Of a stretch of DNA of 58,424 bases, positions 42,890 to 52,702 are shown one piece after another. Where the stretch lies: assembly GCA_030141605.1 (NCBI GenBank), contig JAQGDQ010001159.1, positions 1-58,424 of the forward strand, in the 5' to 3' direction. How positions within the stretch are numbered: position 1 is the first letter of the stretch; each line of letters starts with the position of its first letter. Below the pieces are notes generated by a model. The model had not been told where the DNA came from and did not search any database. It saw only the letters and a list, made by a program, of their open reading frames with translations. Source of the DNA: Tubiluchus corallicola. Lineage: Eukaryota; Priapulida; Priapulimorpha; Priapulimorphida; Tubiluchidae. The position numbers and the translations under genes were made by a program.

Positions 42890-43195
42890 GTATGATAAAA
42901 AGTATACATTTTAACACCTAATATTAAAGTAGTGATTCTTATTATTTATTATTAAAAATAATAAGACTTAATTAATAGCCGAGAAGTACAACTGGTGATG
43001 ACACCGCAAATAAACATAATTTTTAACAGCACAAACATTTTATGAGCGCGTTGAATCTGTTTCCGAAACTAAAAATGGGAGGACAGTACTGTGCATTCTG
43101 TGTCATATACAAAAACCCCCAAACTTCAAATTTAAGTTTAAAATGCAAATTTCAATTTTTTTTGCACAACTGAACATATCTAAGCTGGAGTTATA
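42890..43195 (-). mobile_element. Family B TTAA element, diverged fragment
   Basis: AGTATACATTTTAACACC, TGATGACACCGCAAATAAAC and GAGCGCGTTGAATCTGTT in B order. Termini missing. Confidence 0.6.
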
Positions 43196-43650
43196 AATAT
43201 CTGCTTGTGTGCAATGCATTCTGTTGTAATAAATCTTCCACAGTAGTCATTTATGAACTATGTTGTTTTTCAATATTTTGTGCTGTAAATAGAAACATGG
43301 TTTAACGTTAGGTCTGGTTTTCTTCTGAAGAAAAGAAGCCACAGTTTGACTGAGTTACATAGTAAATTAAGGCTGATGACATCTTGATCACGAATCTTCC
43401 CCTTTGTCTTTCTCTCACAAGCGACAAAATGAACACGATTCATTTTTCAATGATTTTATATTTCTGCAAAGCCCTTGTGGGCAATGGGCAGTACCATGTG
43501 CAATTTATTTTAATTCTGATTTTAAGTGCAATCATACCTTAGATTTGTCAAAGTCGTTCCAAGGTCATGTCCAATCTTCTAAAGCGTTAATTGTTGAAAG
43601 TCTTACCAGCGTTTTTGTTAAAATAAAAGATACAGTTATAATAAGTTAAA
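43196..43650. other. Unassigned DNA with an 81-codon plus-strand frame
   Basis: The frame at 43404-43649 is of mixed composition without known motif or start context. It could be chance. Confidence 0.3.
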
Positions 43651-44026
43651 AAGCCTTTTCACAGTTTCGTTGTGCGCACGCGCATTTGCTGTAGGTCAAA
43701 GGGTAAATGTACTACAGCAACACGTTTTAACTACAACCGTCACGTAGCATGTGGGTAAAGCAAAGCCGTATGCGCATCAGAGAAACTTCTGTTGTTTTAC
43801 ATGAGCTTAACTTAATTATGTATTGACCTGTGCGTAGAGTGAGTTACTAGCAGGATTTTGCTTGAGAACAAGAAAAAATAAACTAGGTAAGGCTTAGCTA
43901 GCTGTTACAACTGTTACTATTACAATATCTGGGGCTGCGAGGCGAAGTGGACACAAATGCGTTACCTGGTACACTTAACCTTTGACTTCACAATCATCAT
44001 CAGTCACTGGAACTATGAAAAAGCTT
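43651..44026 (+). mobile_element. Family C MITE, copy 3, 376 bp
   Basis: Terminal inverted repeat AAGCCTTTTCACAGTTTC at left and ACTATGAAAAAGCTT at right. The interior aligns end to end with 3500-3870. Confidence 0.72.
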
Positions 44027-44079
44027 ATTCTCCAGTTTTCTGGAAATGACTAGTAAGTTCAGCTAGTTTTGAGAAAAAC

Positions 44080-44580
44080 TGTTTTCTCTTGCCAAGAAGA
44101 ATGGTTTAATGGACATTACCTAGAAGGAAAGAACAAGTCACTCAGTATGTTGGGTTTATTTTACAGTTTTCACTTAAACTGTTTGTGGTGTGCTAAAGCA
44201 AAGAACAAGTCACTCCGTATGTGGGGTTTATTTTACTGTTATCACTTAAACGTAGAAAAATATAACAAAGAAATTTGCAAAGAACTGTCTATAAAGCAAT
44301 GTTCACGCAAAAATATTACAAAATTAGTTATCTAATCTTTCTGTAAAAACTTATTATACTTTTGACGAAGATTGGCAGTGCGCTACTTTCTTCAAGACGA
44401 ATGACGTCATTGGAAGAAGAATGGGCCTTGAAAACAGGAGCGTCCAAGCATGAAGTGATCACAACTTTAAAGTGATTTTACTAATTACACGAGGCACTTA
44501 TTGCAGTTTTTTTACTAAATCCTTCTTACATTTTTCGCGGGTACTGAAATAAGCCTAGCCTCCTAGAAGGCTTGATTTTT
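44080..44580 (+). repeat. Family E dispersed repeat, copy 2
   Basis: AAAGAACAAGTCACTCAGTA and GGGTTTATTTTAC occur twice about 72 bp apart. TATAACAAAGAAATTTGCAA, GACGAATGACGTCATTGGAA and AAAGTGATTTTACTAATTAC follow, all shared with 51010-52075. Confidence 0.7.
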
Positions 44581-44670
44581 CCTTTAATTGCCAGCGACGG
44601 CAGCTAATTTAATATTCAATATTCAATAATATTTAATATAATTTAATCTTCAATGTTCTATCGTAGCTAC

Positions 44671-44861
44671 AAGGCCGTAGTCGGCGGTCCGGCCGGTCCA
44701 CTTTTTCTGCCATACGTGCCTAGACATCTTCCCTTCATTATTTATATGATAACTCTGTATTATAAATTATAATATACTCTTCTATATGTTGCTGCTGCAT
44801 TCTTTTTCTACCTGTTCCGTATCTGTGGCCGGACCACTTTTCAAAAGCCGACTACGGCCCT
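44671..44861. mobile_element. Short MITE with GGCCGTAGTCGGC termini
   Basis: AAGGCCGTAGTCGGCGGTCC at left and AAAGCCGACTACGGCCCT at right form a terminal inverted repeat of about 14 bp. Next to these, GGCCGGTCCAC pairs with GTGGCCGGACCAC. Only about 190 bp, no coding capacity. Confidence 0.7.
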
Positions 44862-45289
44862 GAGCATAACATTAATAATACTGAGAGGTTAACAGCCTGA
44901 AGGATCTTGAAAAAAAATCATCTGCATTTTCTCCTTGAAAACTATTAAATTGCATCTCTAAGCGATTTGGCTGAAGCTTATCATTAAACTGAATTACACT
45001 GATGAGATGCAAGCTGAAGGGAAGTGCCTTGCTGCGTATTTGCATTTTAAATCGCTTCATTAAAACAATAACGATTACTAGGGCTTTACTAGGATTTTAT
45101 CTGGCTGGTTTAGTATGATTATCGTAGGAAAAATCTAACTTTTTTATTTCTTTACGTTATCGCTGATATTATATTTATCGCTGACAATGATATTGATCAA
45201 TAATAGTGGTGATGGCGACAGCGGTGGCGGAGCAACTTTATCACGCTCTTCTCCAACTAAGCAAAAGTTTAAATGACTTTATATTATCA
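44862..45289. other. Unassigned AT-rich DNA
   Basis: Nothing recognised. Confidence 0.45.
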
Positions 45290-45510
45290 TTAAAATCAAC
45301 AAGGTGTTCTTTGGTGAATCAGTGGTGCACACTGGGAAGGCGATGCAGTGTTGTTCTACCTGGTGGCGGGAAAAGACATTCAGTGAGAAAATTTACTGAG
45401 AATAATCTTTTCTAGTTTCATAAATCTTACAAACAGGTAACGGTAATGTAACTAACATAATTTTGTGTGGAAAATATTTGGGAATGTACTGAAATTTCCC
45501 TATTTTTTCC
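45290..45510 (+). mobile_element. Family A fragment
   Basis: GGTGAATCAGTGGTGCACAC, AATCTTTTCTAG and CAAACAGGTAACG from the cassette region. Abuts the B element that follows. Confidence 0.65.
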
Positions 45511-45511
45511 T

Positions 45512-46075
45512 TTAAAAAGACAGGGTGATATTTCATATACTACCCCATTTTCAAGCCCAATAAAAAGTATACATTTTAACACAATTAATACTGCAAAAGC
45601 GTTTCTGAGAATTAAATATTAGATTAAAAACGTGATTAACGGCGGGCGAGCCCAACTATTGATGACATCACAAACTAACATAATTTTCAACACCAAAACA
45701 TTCCAGGAGTGTTTACGAAAGGGAAAATTGAAGTACAATTCAGTATGCTGTACTAAAACTAGGCAAGTTTTAAGATAAAAATTTAAATTTCAAATTGACC
45801 GCCATGCTCGCACATAAGCTGTTGAATGTGTGCAGTACGTCATAAACGAAGGTATCTGAACTAAGAGGTGCAGCACCTGTTTTTGTACAGTGCTTTTTTT
45901 GAAATGCAGGCGCTAGTGCCCGTCTAAGTAGTAAATGGCGAAATGCATGTAGCAGTGAAGAGCTAGTGGCGCGAACGTGAAATTATGTTTGTAAGGTAAT
46001 AATTCTTTCACGTAAGTCATTTTTTAAAAAATAGCATGTTTCCTTTCAATATTTTAAATAGTGGGTTGTTTTGAC
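45512..46075 (-). mobile_element. Family B TTAA element joined to its amplified terminus
   Basis: TTAAAAAGACAGGGTGAT at one end, the full B interior in reverse (GGCGGGCGAGCCCAACTATT, TTCTTTCACGTAAGTCATTT), then TTTAAGATTGGGTCCGGGTT, where the 23-bp array begins. Confidence 0.82.
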
Positions 46076-46079
46076 CTGC

Positions 46080-46610
46080 AGTTTAAGATTGGGTCCGGGT
46101 TTGCTTTAAGATTGGTTCTGGCTTTGCTTTAAGATTGGTTCTGGTTTTGCTTTAAGATTGGTTCTAGTTTTCTTCAAAAATTGGTTCTGGTTTTGCTTTA
46201 AGATTGGTTCCGGTTTTGCTTTAAGATTGGTTCTGGTTTTGCTTTAAGATTGGTTCTAGTTTTCTTCAAAAATTGGTTCTGGTTTTGCTTTAAGATTGGT
46301 TGTGGTTTTGCTTTAAGATTGGTTCTGGTTTTGCTTTAAGATTGGTTCTAGTTTTCTTCAAAAATTGGTTCTGGTTTTGCTTTAAGATTGGTTGTGGTTT
46401 TGCTTTAAGATTGGTTCTGGTTTTGCTTTAAGGTTGGCTCTAATTTTGCTTTAAGGTTGGTTCTGGTTTTGCTTTAAGATTGGTTCTGGTTTTGCTTTAA
46501 GATTGGTTCTAGTTTTCTTCAAAAATTGGTTCTGGTTTTGCTTTAAGATTGGTTGTGGTTTTGCTTTAAGATTGGTTGTGGTTTTGCTTTAAGATTGGTT
46601 CCGGTTGTGC
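46080..46610 (-). repeat. 23-bp satellite made from the terminus of family B
   Basis: About 23 head-to-tail copies of a 23-bp unit (GGTTCTGGTTTTGCTTTAAG and ATT). In reverse the unit reads CTTAAAGCAAAACC, the same as the family B end TTAAAGCAAAACCGGACCC. A second-order pattern is visible: a diverged unit TTCTAGTTTTCTTCAAAAA recurs after every few standard units. Confidence 0.93.
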
Positions 46611-46898
46611 GTTAACACTTTCTCTTTCACACGACTTGCTATTGCACCTCTGATTAGTTCACATCAACATGCAAGGTTCAGTGTGTTGAGTTAACAAAGT
46701 GAAGTAAAGCTCCGACGAAGCACGTCAAATTACTGAAGACCTGCACAGATTACACGCGCGCATGTTTATGAGAAGAAAATTAATTTACGGTGCCCAATTA
46801 TATCATTGATTTTCTAGTATTGATTTGCGTTACGGTAGAGCACGCGTGGCAAAGGACCCAAGCCGATATGAGTGCAGGACTAAAGTTTTTCTTGAGAT
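46611..46898. other. Unassigned DNA
   Basis: Nothing recognised. Confidence 0.5.
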
Positions 46899-47345
46899 TT
46901 AAAGGAAAACAGAATGATTTTTCAGATCACTTTGAAGTACATATAATGTATTATTATTTTATAAATTGTTCAATAAAATGTTTGTCGTCATCGCCGTACT
47001 AAAACTAGACGAGTTTTAAGATAAAAATTCAAATTTCAAATTTACCACTGTGCTAACGCATCAGCTGTCGAACGTGTGCAGAAACTAACACATTTGAATT
47101 GAGAGGTACAGCACTTGTTTTTGTGCAATGCGTTTCCGAAATGCAGGTGCTTGTGCCCGTCTAACTAGCGAATGGCGAAATGCATGGAACAGTGAAAACC
47201 TAGTGGTACTAGTTTGTGTTTGTGTGATAATAATTCTTTCACGTAAGTCATTTTTGAAAAAATAATATGTTTCTTTTCAATATTTTAAAAGGTCTATTGT
47301 TTTGATCTACAGTTTAAGATTGGCGACGGTTTTTGCTCTAAGGAA
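46899..47345 (-). mobile_element. Family B TTAA element, internally deleted
   Basis: TTAAAGGAAAACAGAATGAT at one end. The interior lacks the GGGCTCGCC block but keeps GTCGAACGTGTGCAG, GAGAGGTACAGCACTTG, CACGTAAGTCATTT and TTTAAGATTGG. Confidence 0.75.
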
Positions 47346-47690
47346 ACTTGTGCATCTTAACACAGCTAGTGGTGGTTGTAAGTTTGCTGTTGTTCATTTA
47401 CTACAACAAACCTATTCAAACTAGTTCAATTTTGCAAAGTCTGTCGCCTTCGTCCTTTCCTTGGGTTTACCGTAATCAATAAACGCTTGGATTTCTCAAT
47501 CAACACTAAAAAAATCTTTTTTGTTACGAACTTTCTTGTCCCAAACTAATTGATCCATTAACAAAACGTTTCATTGTATCCGGCACTCTGCAAGCAACTC
47601 GCAATAATTAACGCTAACTGATCATTAAGAGGCTCATTAAAGTGGCTCAGCACATGTTCTAGACGCTCTCCGTACAGTAACTTGTGGGTG
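47346..47690. other. Unassigned unique DNA
   Basis: Nothing recognised. Confidence 0.45.
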
Positions 47691-47765
47691 TGGGTGGGTG
47701 TGTGGGGGGAGTGCGTGGGTGGTTGGGTTCCGCGTGCGTGCGTGTATATATATATATATATTTCC
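47690..47765. repeat. GTGGG/GTGCG/TA simple repeat
   Basis: GTGGGTGTGGGTGGGTGTGT grading to CGTGCGTGTATATATATA. Confidence 0.95.
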
Positions 47766-47769
47766 TGTA

Positions 47770-47950
47770 TGAATGACTTACGTAATTGAAAAAGAAGTTT
47801 CTCAGTAATTTCAAATTTTCGCGCTAATTGGTAAAATTTTACTGACTCACCTCCCAGTGTGGTTCACAAAACACTGATTCACAAAAATACATTATTTATC
47901 TTACTGATTATGTTATGTAATTTAAACTTTTGCTTAATAATTGAAGTGCG
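47770..47950 (-). mobile_element. Family A fragment
   Basis: ATGACTTACGTAATTG, CGCTAATTGGTAAAATTTTA and CTCACCTCCCAGTGTG blocks in reverse A order. It is bounded by two simple repeats. Confidence 0.55.
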
Positions 47951-47959
47951 CTATACAGT

Positions 47960-48048
47960 ATGCATACACGCACACGCGCGCACGCACTCACGCGCACACG
48001 CACACGCACACGCACACGCATACACACACACACACACACACACACACG
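47960..48048. repeat. CA/CG dinucleotide microsatellite
   Basis: CACGCACACGCGCGCACGCA grading into pure ACACAC. Confidence 0.97.
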
Positions 48049-48119
48049 TGCCTGCAATGCAACTGCAATATAACCAAATTCAATATGCAATATCTTTAAT
48101 GCAGCTACTCTTTCCCTAA

Positions 48120-48829
48120 TACAATTTACTGAATTCGGAACACTATGGCGTGGTAATTAATTTTTCTGCAGGGATGCATTGTCGAGTAATTTGCTAGGAA
48201 TTAAGCGGATAATCCACGAATCTCATTGCATTCTCTCACTGCCTGTAATTAATCAGCTTGAGTAGGTCACGTGACCCGCACCGATCGAATATGTTCATGT
48301 CATTATTATTAGAGGCGAGTCATGTCTTTTATTGCTGGCAAGGAGACAGAAGAGGAAACATGCCTGCTCATTTGTGACTCAATCGACTGCATACCTGATG
48401 TCAGTTTTACTTATGAAGCTCTATCTCAGAAACCTTTGGGTTGACCTAAGGTCTTGTGGCAAGACCGGCAATTAAAGGACAATAAATTCTTTTGCTAAGA
48501 AAGACGAAGAAATTTGTTTTGAAATTATGCATCACTTATGTATACAGACATGAGCCTCGATGAGCCAATTGCTATAGCCTGGGAGTTTATGAATAACCTG
48601 TCAAGTAAATCCTCGAATTTTAGAGCATTCAGTCCATGTTTTGATCATTGTTCAAGAAGTAGCCTAGAATGCATTACAAGAGATGGTCAGACTGAGACTA
48701 GATTCACCTCTTACCTAATGTTAAATCCCTCCACAGAACAACATGAAATTTATAAATGTACTATTTCTCCTGCCCTTAGAATTAACTTTATAGCCATTTT
48801 GCTCTGTCTTCTCGCAGACCCCCTGTCCA
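48120..48829. other. Unique DNA with a perfect E-box palindrome and a 106-codon frame
   Basis: GGTCACGTGACC at 48265-48276 is a perfect 12-bp palindrome containing CACGTG, close to two AATTAAT motifs, so a regulatory role is possible. The plus-strand frame 48538-48858 starts with ATG and is of mixed composition, but its end runs into the 60-bp repeat and it shows no known domain. Confidence 0.3.
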
Positions 48830-49110
48830 CACGATCCAAGACTGTGTCCCTGCAGTAACGCAGGATGATGGCATAGACCCCTTGTCCCACGCGACCTAAG
48901 GCTGTGTCCCTGCAGTAACGCAGGACGATGGCATGGACCCCTGTCCCACATGACCTTTGGTGGGTGGTGGTTTTGTTGTGTGTTGTGTGGGCGATGGCAT
49001 AGACCCCTTGTCCCACGCGACCTAAGCTGTGTCCCTGCAGTAACGCAGGACGATGGCAGAGACCCCTTGTCCCAGATGACTTAAGGCTGTGTCCCTGCAG
49101 TAACGCAGTG
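48830..49110 (+). repeat. 60-bp tandem repeat, four copies with an insert
   Basis: CTGCAGTAACGCAG at 48850, 48910, 49035 and 49095. The middle is interrupted by GGTGGGTGGTGGTTTTGTTG. The unit contains GATGGCATAGACCCCTTGTC. Confidence 0.92.
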
Positions 49111-49111
49111 C

Positions 49112-49505
49112 AAGATGAAGAGCACATCGTTACTGTTTGTGAATTAACAAAACCCGTGAGAGAAAAATACAATCTAAATTTAAGTAATGTTTTGGAGTTT
49201 CGTAATATCAACCCTTTAACCTGCGTAAAATTTTTAAGCGATATTCCTAATTTATTTATGTAAGTGACACTTAAGTTAACTAAAATTTTATCACTAAATT
49301 GTTATCTGGTTATTGATAGGTTTTTGGATGTTATTATGTTAAATTTTTTTACTGCCATTGCTGTGTATTTTGCGCTAGACTTTAGCAAAATTTGTAGACT
49401 AATATTTGTGTCGTTTGTAACATTGCGCGTTACACGTATCGGTATTGTAAATGTACATGTAATTTTGTTGGTCGTAATGACAATAAAAATACCACTACTA
49501 CAACT
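49112..49505 (+). pseudogene. LINE 3' end: C-terminal codons and 3' untranslated region
   Basis: One frame reads EHIVTVCELTKPVREKYNLN, then LSNVLEFRNINPLTCVKFLS and DIPNLFM before a TAA at about 49260. The H...C...[LV]R..[KY] spacing and the final L..FL...P block resemble the last part of CR1/L2-type ORF2. The following region ends TTGGTCGTAATGACAATAAA and ATACCACTACTACAACTAC, an AATAAA signal plus a short triplet tail. The upstream LINE body is missing; the 60-bp repeat lies directly before it. Confidence 0.6.
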
Positions 49506-49972
49506 ACTATACTGTCATATTGCATACAGGGCTTGTATTAGCAGTTACGTTATACAAAACTTGAACATTTAAACCAACTCCAGCGATGACTGTTAGGTGC
49601 AGCCAATTTAACAGTAATTCGTTTGACACAAGTTCCGATAACATTGCGCAAAGTTTGAAAAGATAATCAGAGCAGTCATACTTTACTATTAACTAAACAA
49701 AAGTTACTATTAAATAAGCAAAGTTAACTGAGCGTAAATTACTTTATCTTGTCAATAAGATTAATAATATGCTTTTTGGAGAATCAGCAATGCACACTGG
49801 GATGGCGATGCAGTGACATTTTACCAGGTGGCACAAACAGTTTGAATTACCAAGCATTTTTTCCAATTACGCAAGCCACGTGACCACGTAGCCACAATAC
49901 AAACCAATCGAACTTTGTATAGCAAAGTTTATGGGGTGAACTTTAAAATTCAACTTCCTTCCTTTAAAAATC
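49506..49972 (+). mobile_element. Family A element, 5'-truncated
   Basis: Directly follows the LINE tail. TACTGTCATATTGCATACAG, GCAGTTACGTTATACAAAAC, GTGGCGATGCAGTGACATTT-like blocks and a CTTCCTTCCTTTAA end. Confidence 0.7.
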
Positions 49973-50234
49973 GTTGAAAAGGCGAATCGTAAAATTACGA
50001 GACTGTTTTGAAGGAATGCACTGAGGAAGAGAGCTAATATGATGCCATGATGCTCTGCTGCATCTCTGGCAGATTTCTCATTCTATACAGACCTAAATGA
50101 ATATTGTGCCTTGTTCGGCTTCCTTTAGTCCAAGTCAATTGGATGTTGGATTAAGCCAAGCGAGCAGCGTGCATGCTTGATTATCGGATCATTTTAGTCG
50201 AAATTATTAACTCTTTGTATACGCACCGGTAAAG
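49973..50234. other. Unassigned DNA
   Basis: Nothing recognised. Confidence 0.5.
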
Positions 50235-51050
50235 CCAGGGATTTGTGTCATTTGACTGCATTCATATATGAGACTGAAACTTGTAGGACTGACTCTGTAG
50301 ACTAGTAGAAATACTGAGATCAGTTATGCTGTGTTACAAACCCAGTTAAAGGAAAGAACAACTCACTCAGTACGTTGGATTTGTGTCATTTGACTGCATT
50401 CATATATGAGACTGAAACTTGTAGGACTGATTCTGTAGACAGAGAAATACTGAGATCAGTTATGCTGTTACAGGTCCAGTTAAAGGAAAGAACAACTCAC
50501 TCAGTGCGTTGGATTTGTGTCATTTGACTGCATTCATATATGAGACTGAAACTTGTAGGACTGATTCTGTAGACAAGCAGAAATACTGAGATCATTTGTG
50601 TTGGTGTTGGGCAACTCACTCAGTACGTTGGATTTGTGTCATTTGACTGCATTCATATATGAGACTGAAACTTGTAGGACTGACTCTGTAGACTAGTAGA
50701 AATACTGAGATCAGTTATGCTGTGTTACAAACCCAGTTAAAGGAAAGAACAACTCACTCAGTACGTTGGATTTGTGTCATTTGACTGCATTCATATATGA
50801 GACTGAAACTTGTAGGACTGATTCTGTAGACTAGTAGAAATACTGAGATCAGTTATGCTGTGTTACAAACCCAGTTAAAGGAAAAAACAACTCACTCAGT
50901 ACGTTGGATTTGTGTCATTTGACTGCATTCATATATGGGACTGAAACGTGTAGGACTGATTTTGTAGACAAGTAGAAATACTGAGATCAGTTATGCTGTG
51001 TGACAAACCCAGTTAAAGGAAAGAACAACTCACTCAGTACGTTGGGTTTG
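50235..51050 (+). repeat. 138-bp tandem repeat, six copies
   Basis: TTTGTGTCATTTGACTGCAT starts at 50242, 50380, 50514, 50633, 50771 and 50909. Spacing is 138 bp, with one 134-bp and one 119-bp variant. The end of the unit, AAAGAACAACTCACTCAGTA, is the beginning of the family E block, so the array grew at the edge of an E element. Confidence 0.95.
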
Positions 51051-51129
51051 TTTTACTGTTATAACTTAAACTCAGAAAAATATAACAAAGAGATTTGAAA
51101 AGAACTCTCTTCAAAGCATAACTTTAACA
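51051..51129 (+). repeat. Family E fragment after the 138-bp array
   Basis: GTTTTACTGTTATAACTTAA, AAAAATATAACAAAGAGATT. Confidence 0.6.
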
Positions 51130-51500
51130 CAATTTATCTTTAAATTTTGCATCACTTACATACTGTTTTACTGCATACAGAACTTGCTTTAGCAGTAACG
51201 CGTTATGAAACTGGTAAATTTAAACTCCGCGACCGTCAACCATTTAACCGGTAACGGTATGTTTAAATAACAATGCGTCAAGTTTTGAAAAAATAGGACT
51301 CTCATGGCTAACTAAACAAAATTCTAATTTACCTTATGTTGTCAATAAGAACAACAATATGATTCTTGGTGAGTCAGTGGTGCACAATGGGAAGGTGAGT
51401 TAGTGACGTTTTGCCAGGTGGCTCCAACATTTAAAATTCCTAAGAATTTCCTTTCCCAATTACAAAGGTCTTTCAAACAGGTAAGCGTAATGCTAAGTAG
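51130..51500 (+). mobile_element. Family A element, partial, inserted in family E
   Basis: TTTGCATCACTTACATACTG, GCAGTAACGCGTTATGAAAC, GTGAGTCAGTGGTGCACAAT and CAAACAGGTAAGCGTAATGC. It splits two E segments. Confidence 0.7.
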
Positions 51501-51559
51501 CCGTACGCATGCGTCTGTAATTCGAAGAGGTTAGTAATGAGTTCGAATATTGGAAGTAC

Positions 51560-52075
51560 TGATGTTATCACTTAAACTTAGAAAAATATAAGTAAGAAAT
51601 TTGCAAAAAAACAGTCTATAAAGCATAAATTTAATATATGCTACCTCTGAATGGAAATTTTCAGAGGCGTGGTTGTTGCTCTCACTCACTTGAAAGTCGT
51701 GACGTAATTGACAGACTTCGTGACTTTTCGTAAGCGCGTCGTGACTTTCCGTAAGCGCGCGCTGCTTAAAATAATTAAATCTTCAGCAATTCACCGAATG
51801 TTCACGCAAAAATATTACAAACTTAGCCATCTAATTATTTTGTGAAAACTAGTTATATTTTTAATGAAGATTGACAGTGCGTTAATTTTCTTCAAGACGA
51901 ATGACGTCATCTGAAGAAGAATGGACATTGAAAATGGAAGCGCCCAAGCATGAAGTGATCGCAAATTTAAAGTGATTTTACTAACTACACGAGGCGCTTA
52001 TCGCAGTTTTACTTATTAAATCTATGTAACATTTTTCATGAACATTGAAGTAAGCCTAACTTTCTAGAAAGATTG
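51560..52075 (+). repeat. Family E dispersed repeat, copy 3
   Basis: TTATCACTTAAACTTAGAAA, AATGACGTCATCTGAAGAAG, AAAGTGATTTTACTAACTAC and a CTAACTTTCTAGAAAG end. Confidence 0.7.
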
Positions 52076-52084
52076 TCTTAAAAT

Positions 52085-52405
52085 GGCTGCGCCTAACGGT
52101 CACTGCGGGAGTTGAAATTTGCAGGTTCTATACAGCGTTACTGCCAATTGAAGTTCTGTGCGCAATAAGACAGCATGTAGGTGGTAAAAAATTTCAAGAC
52201 GATTTTCTTAGCTTTATGTAAGTAAAGCGTTGTCTTGTCCTTTAAACTTCGGAAACGTTCGTCGAAAAGACTACGTGAGATGCGCAATAAGACAGCATAT
52301 AAGCGGTACAAAATTTCAAGACGATTTTCTTACTTTTATGTAAGTAATGTGTTGTCTTCTCCTTTAAACTTCGGAAACGCTCGTCGAAAAGAATACGTGA
52401 GATGT
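52085..52405 (-). mobile_element. Family A 5' end, tandemly duplicated
   Basis: AAAATGGCTGCGCCTAACGG to TTGTCTTGTCCTTTAA is the A 5' end in reverse, with terminus. A segment of about 130 bp (GCGCAATAAGACAGCAT to ACTTCGGAAACG(T/C)TCGTCG) follows twice. Confidence 0.7.
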
Positions 52406-52702
52406 TTAAATTCAATACTTTATCACCTGCGTGCTGCTGGTTTTTCTGATGCTTCAGGTTTTTCGATGCAGTCACGCTAGATTGACTATGCTTAATGCAT
52501 GAGTCAACTTTCAATGTTTGACTCGCTTGTATGACTTTATTGTATGTGCAAGCTCTCTGCATTAAACAAACCGTACACAATCACGATTTTTAGAAAATGT
52601 TATCCACTTCAAGAAATTTGCTTTCAACTACGATACGCTGCAGTTTATTGTAGGTTTTGAATCGACGTCATAACAAAAATTGTTAATATCAAGCTTATAA
52701 TG
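52406..52702. other. Unassigned DNA
   Basis: Nothing recognised. Confidence 0.5.
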
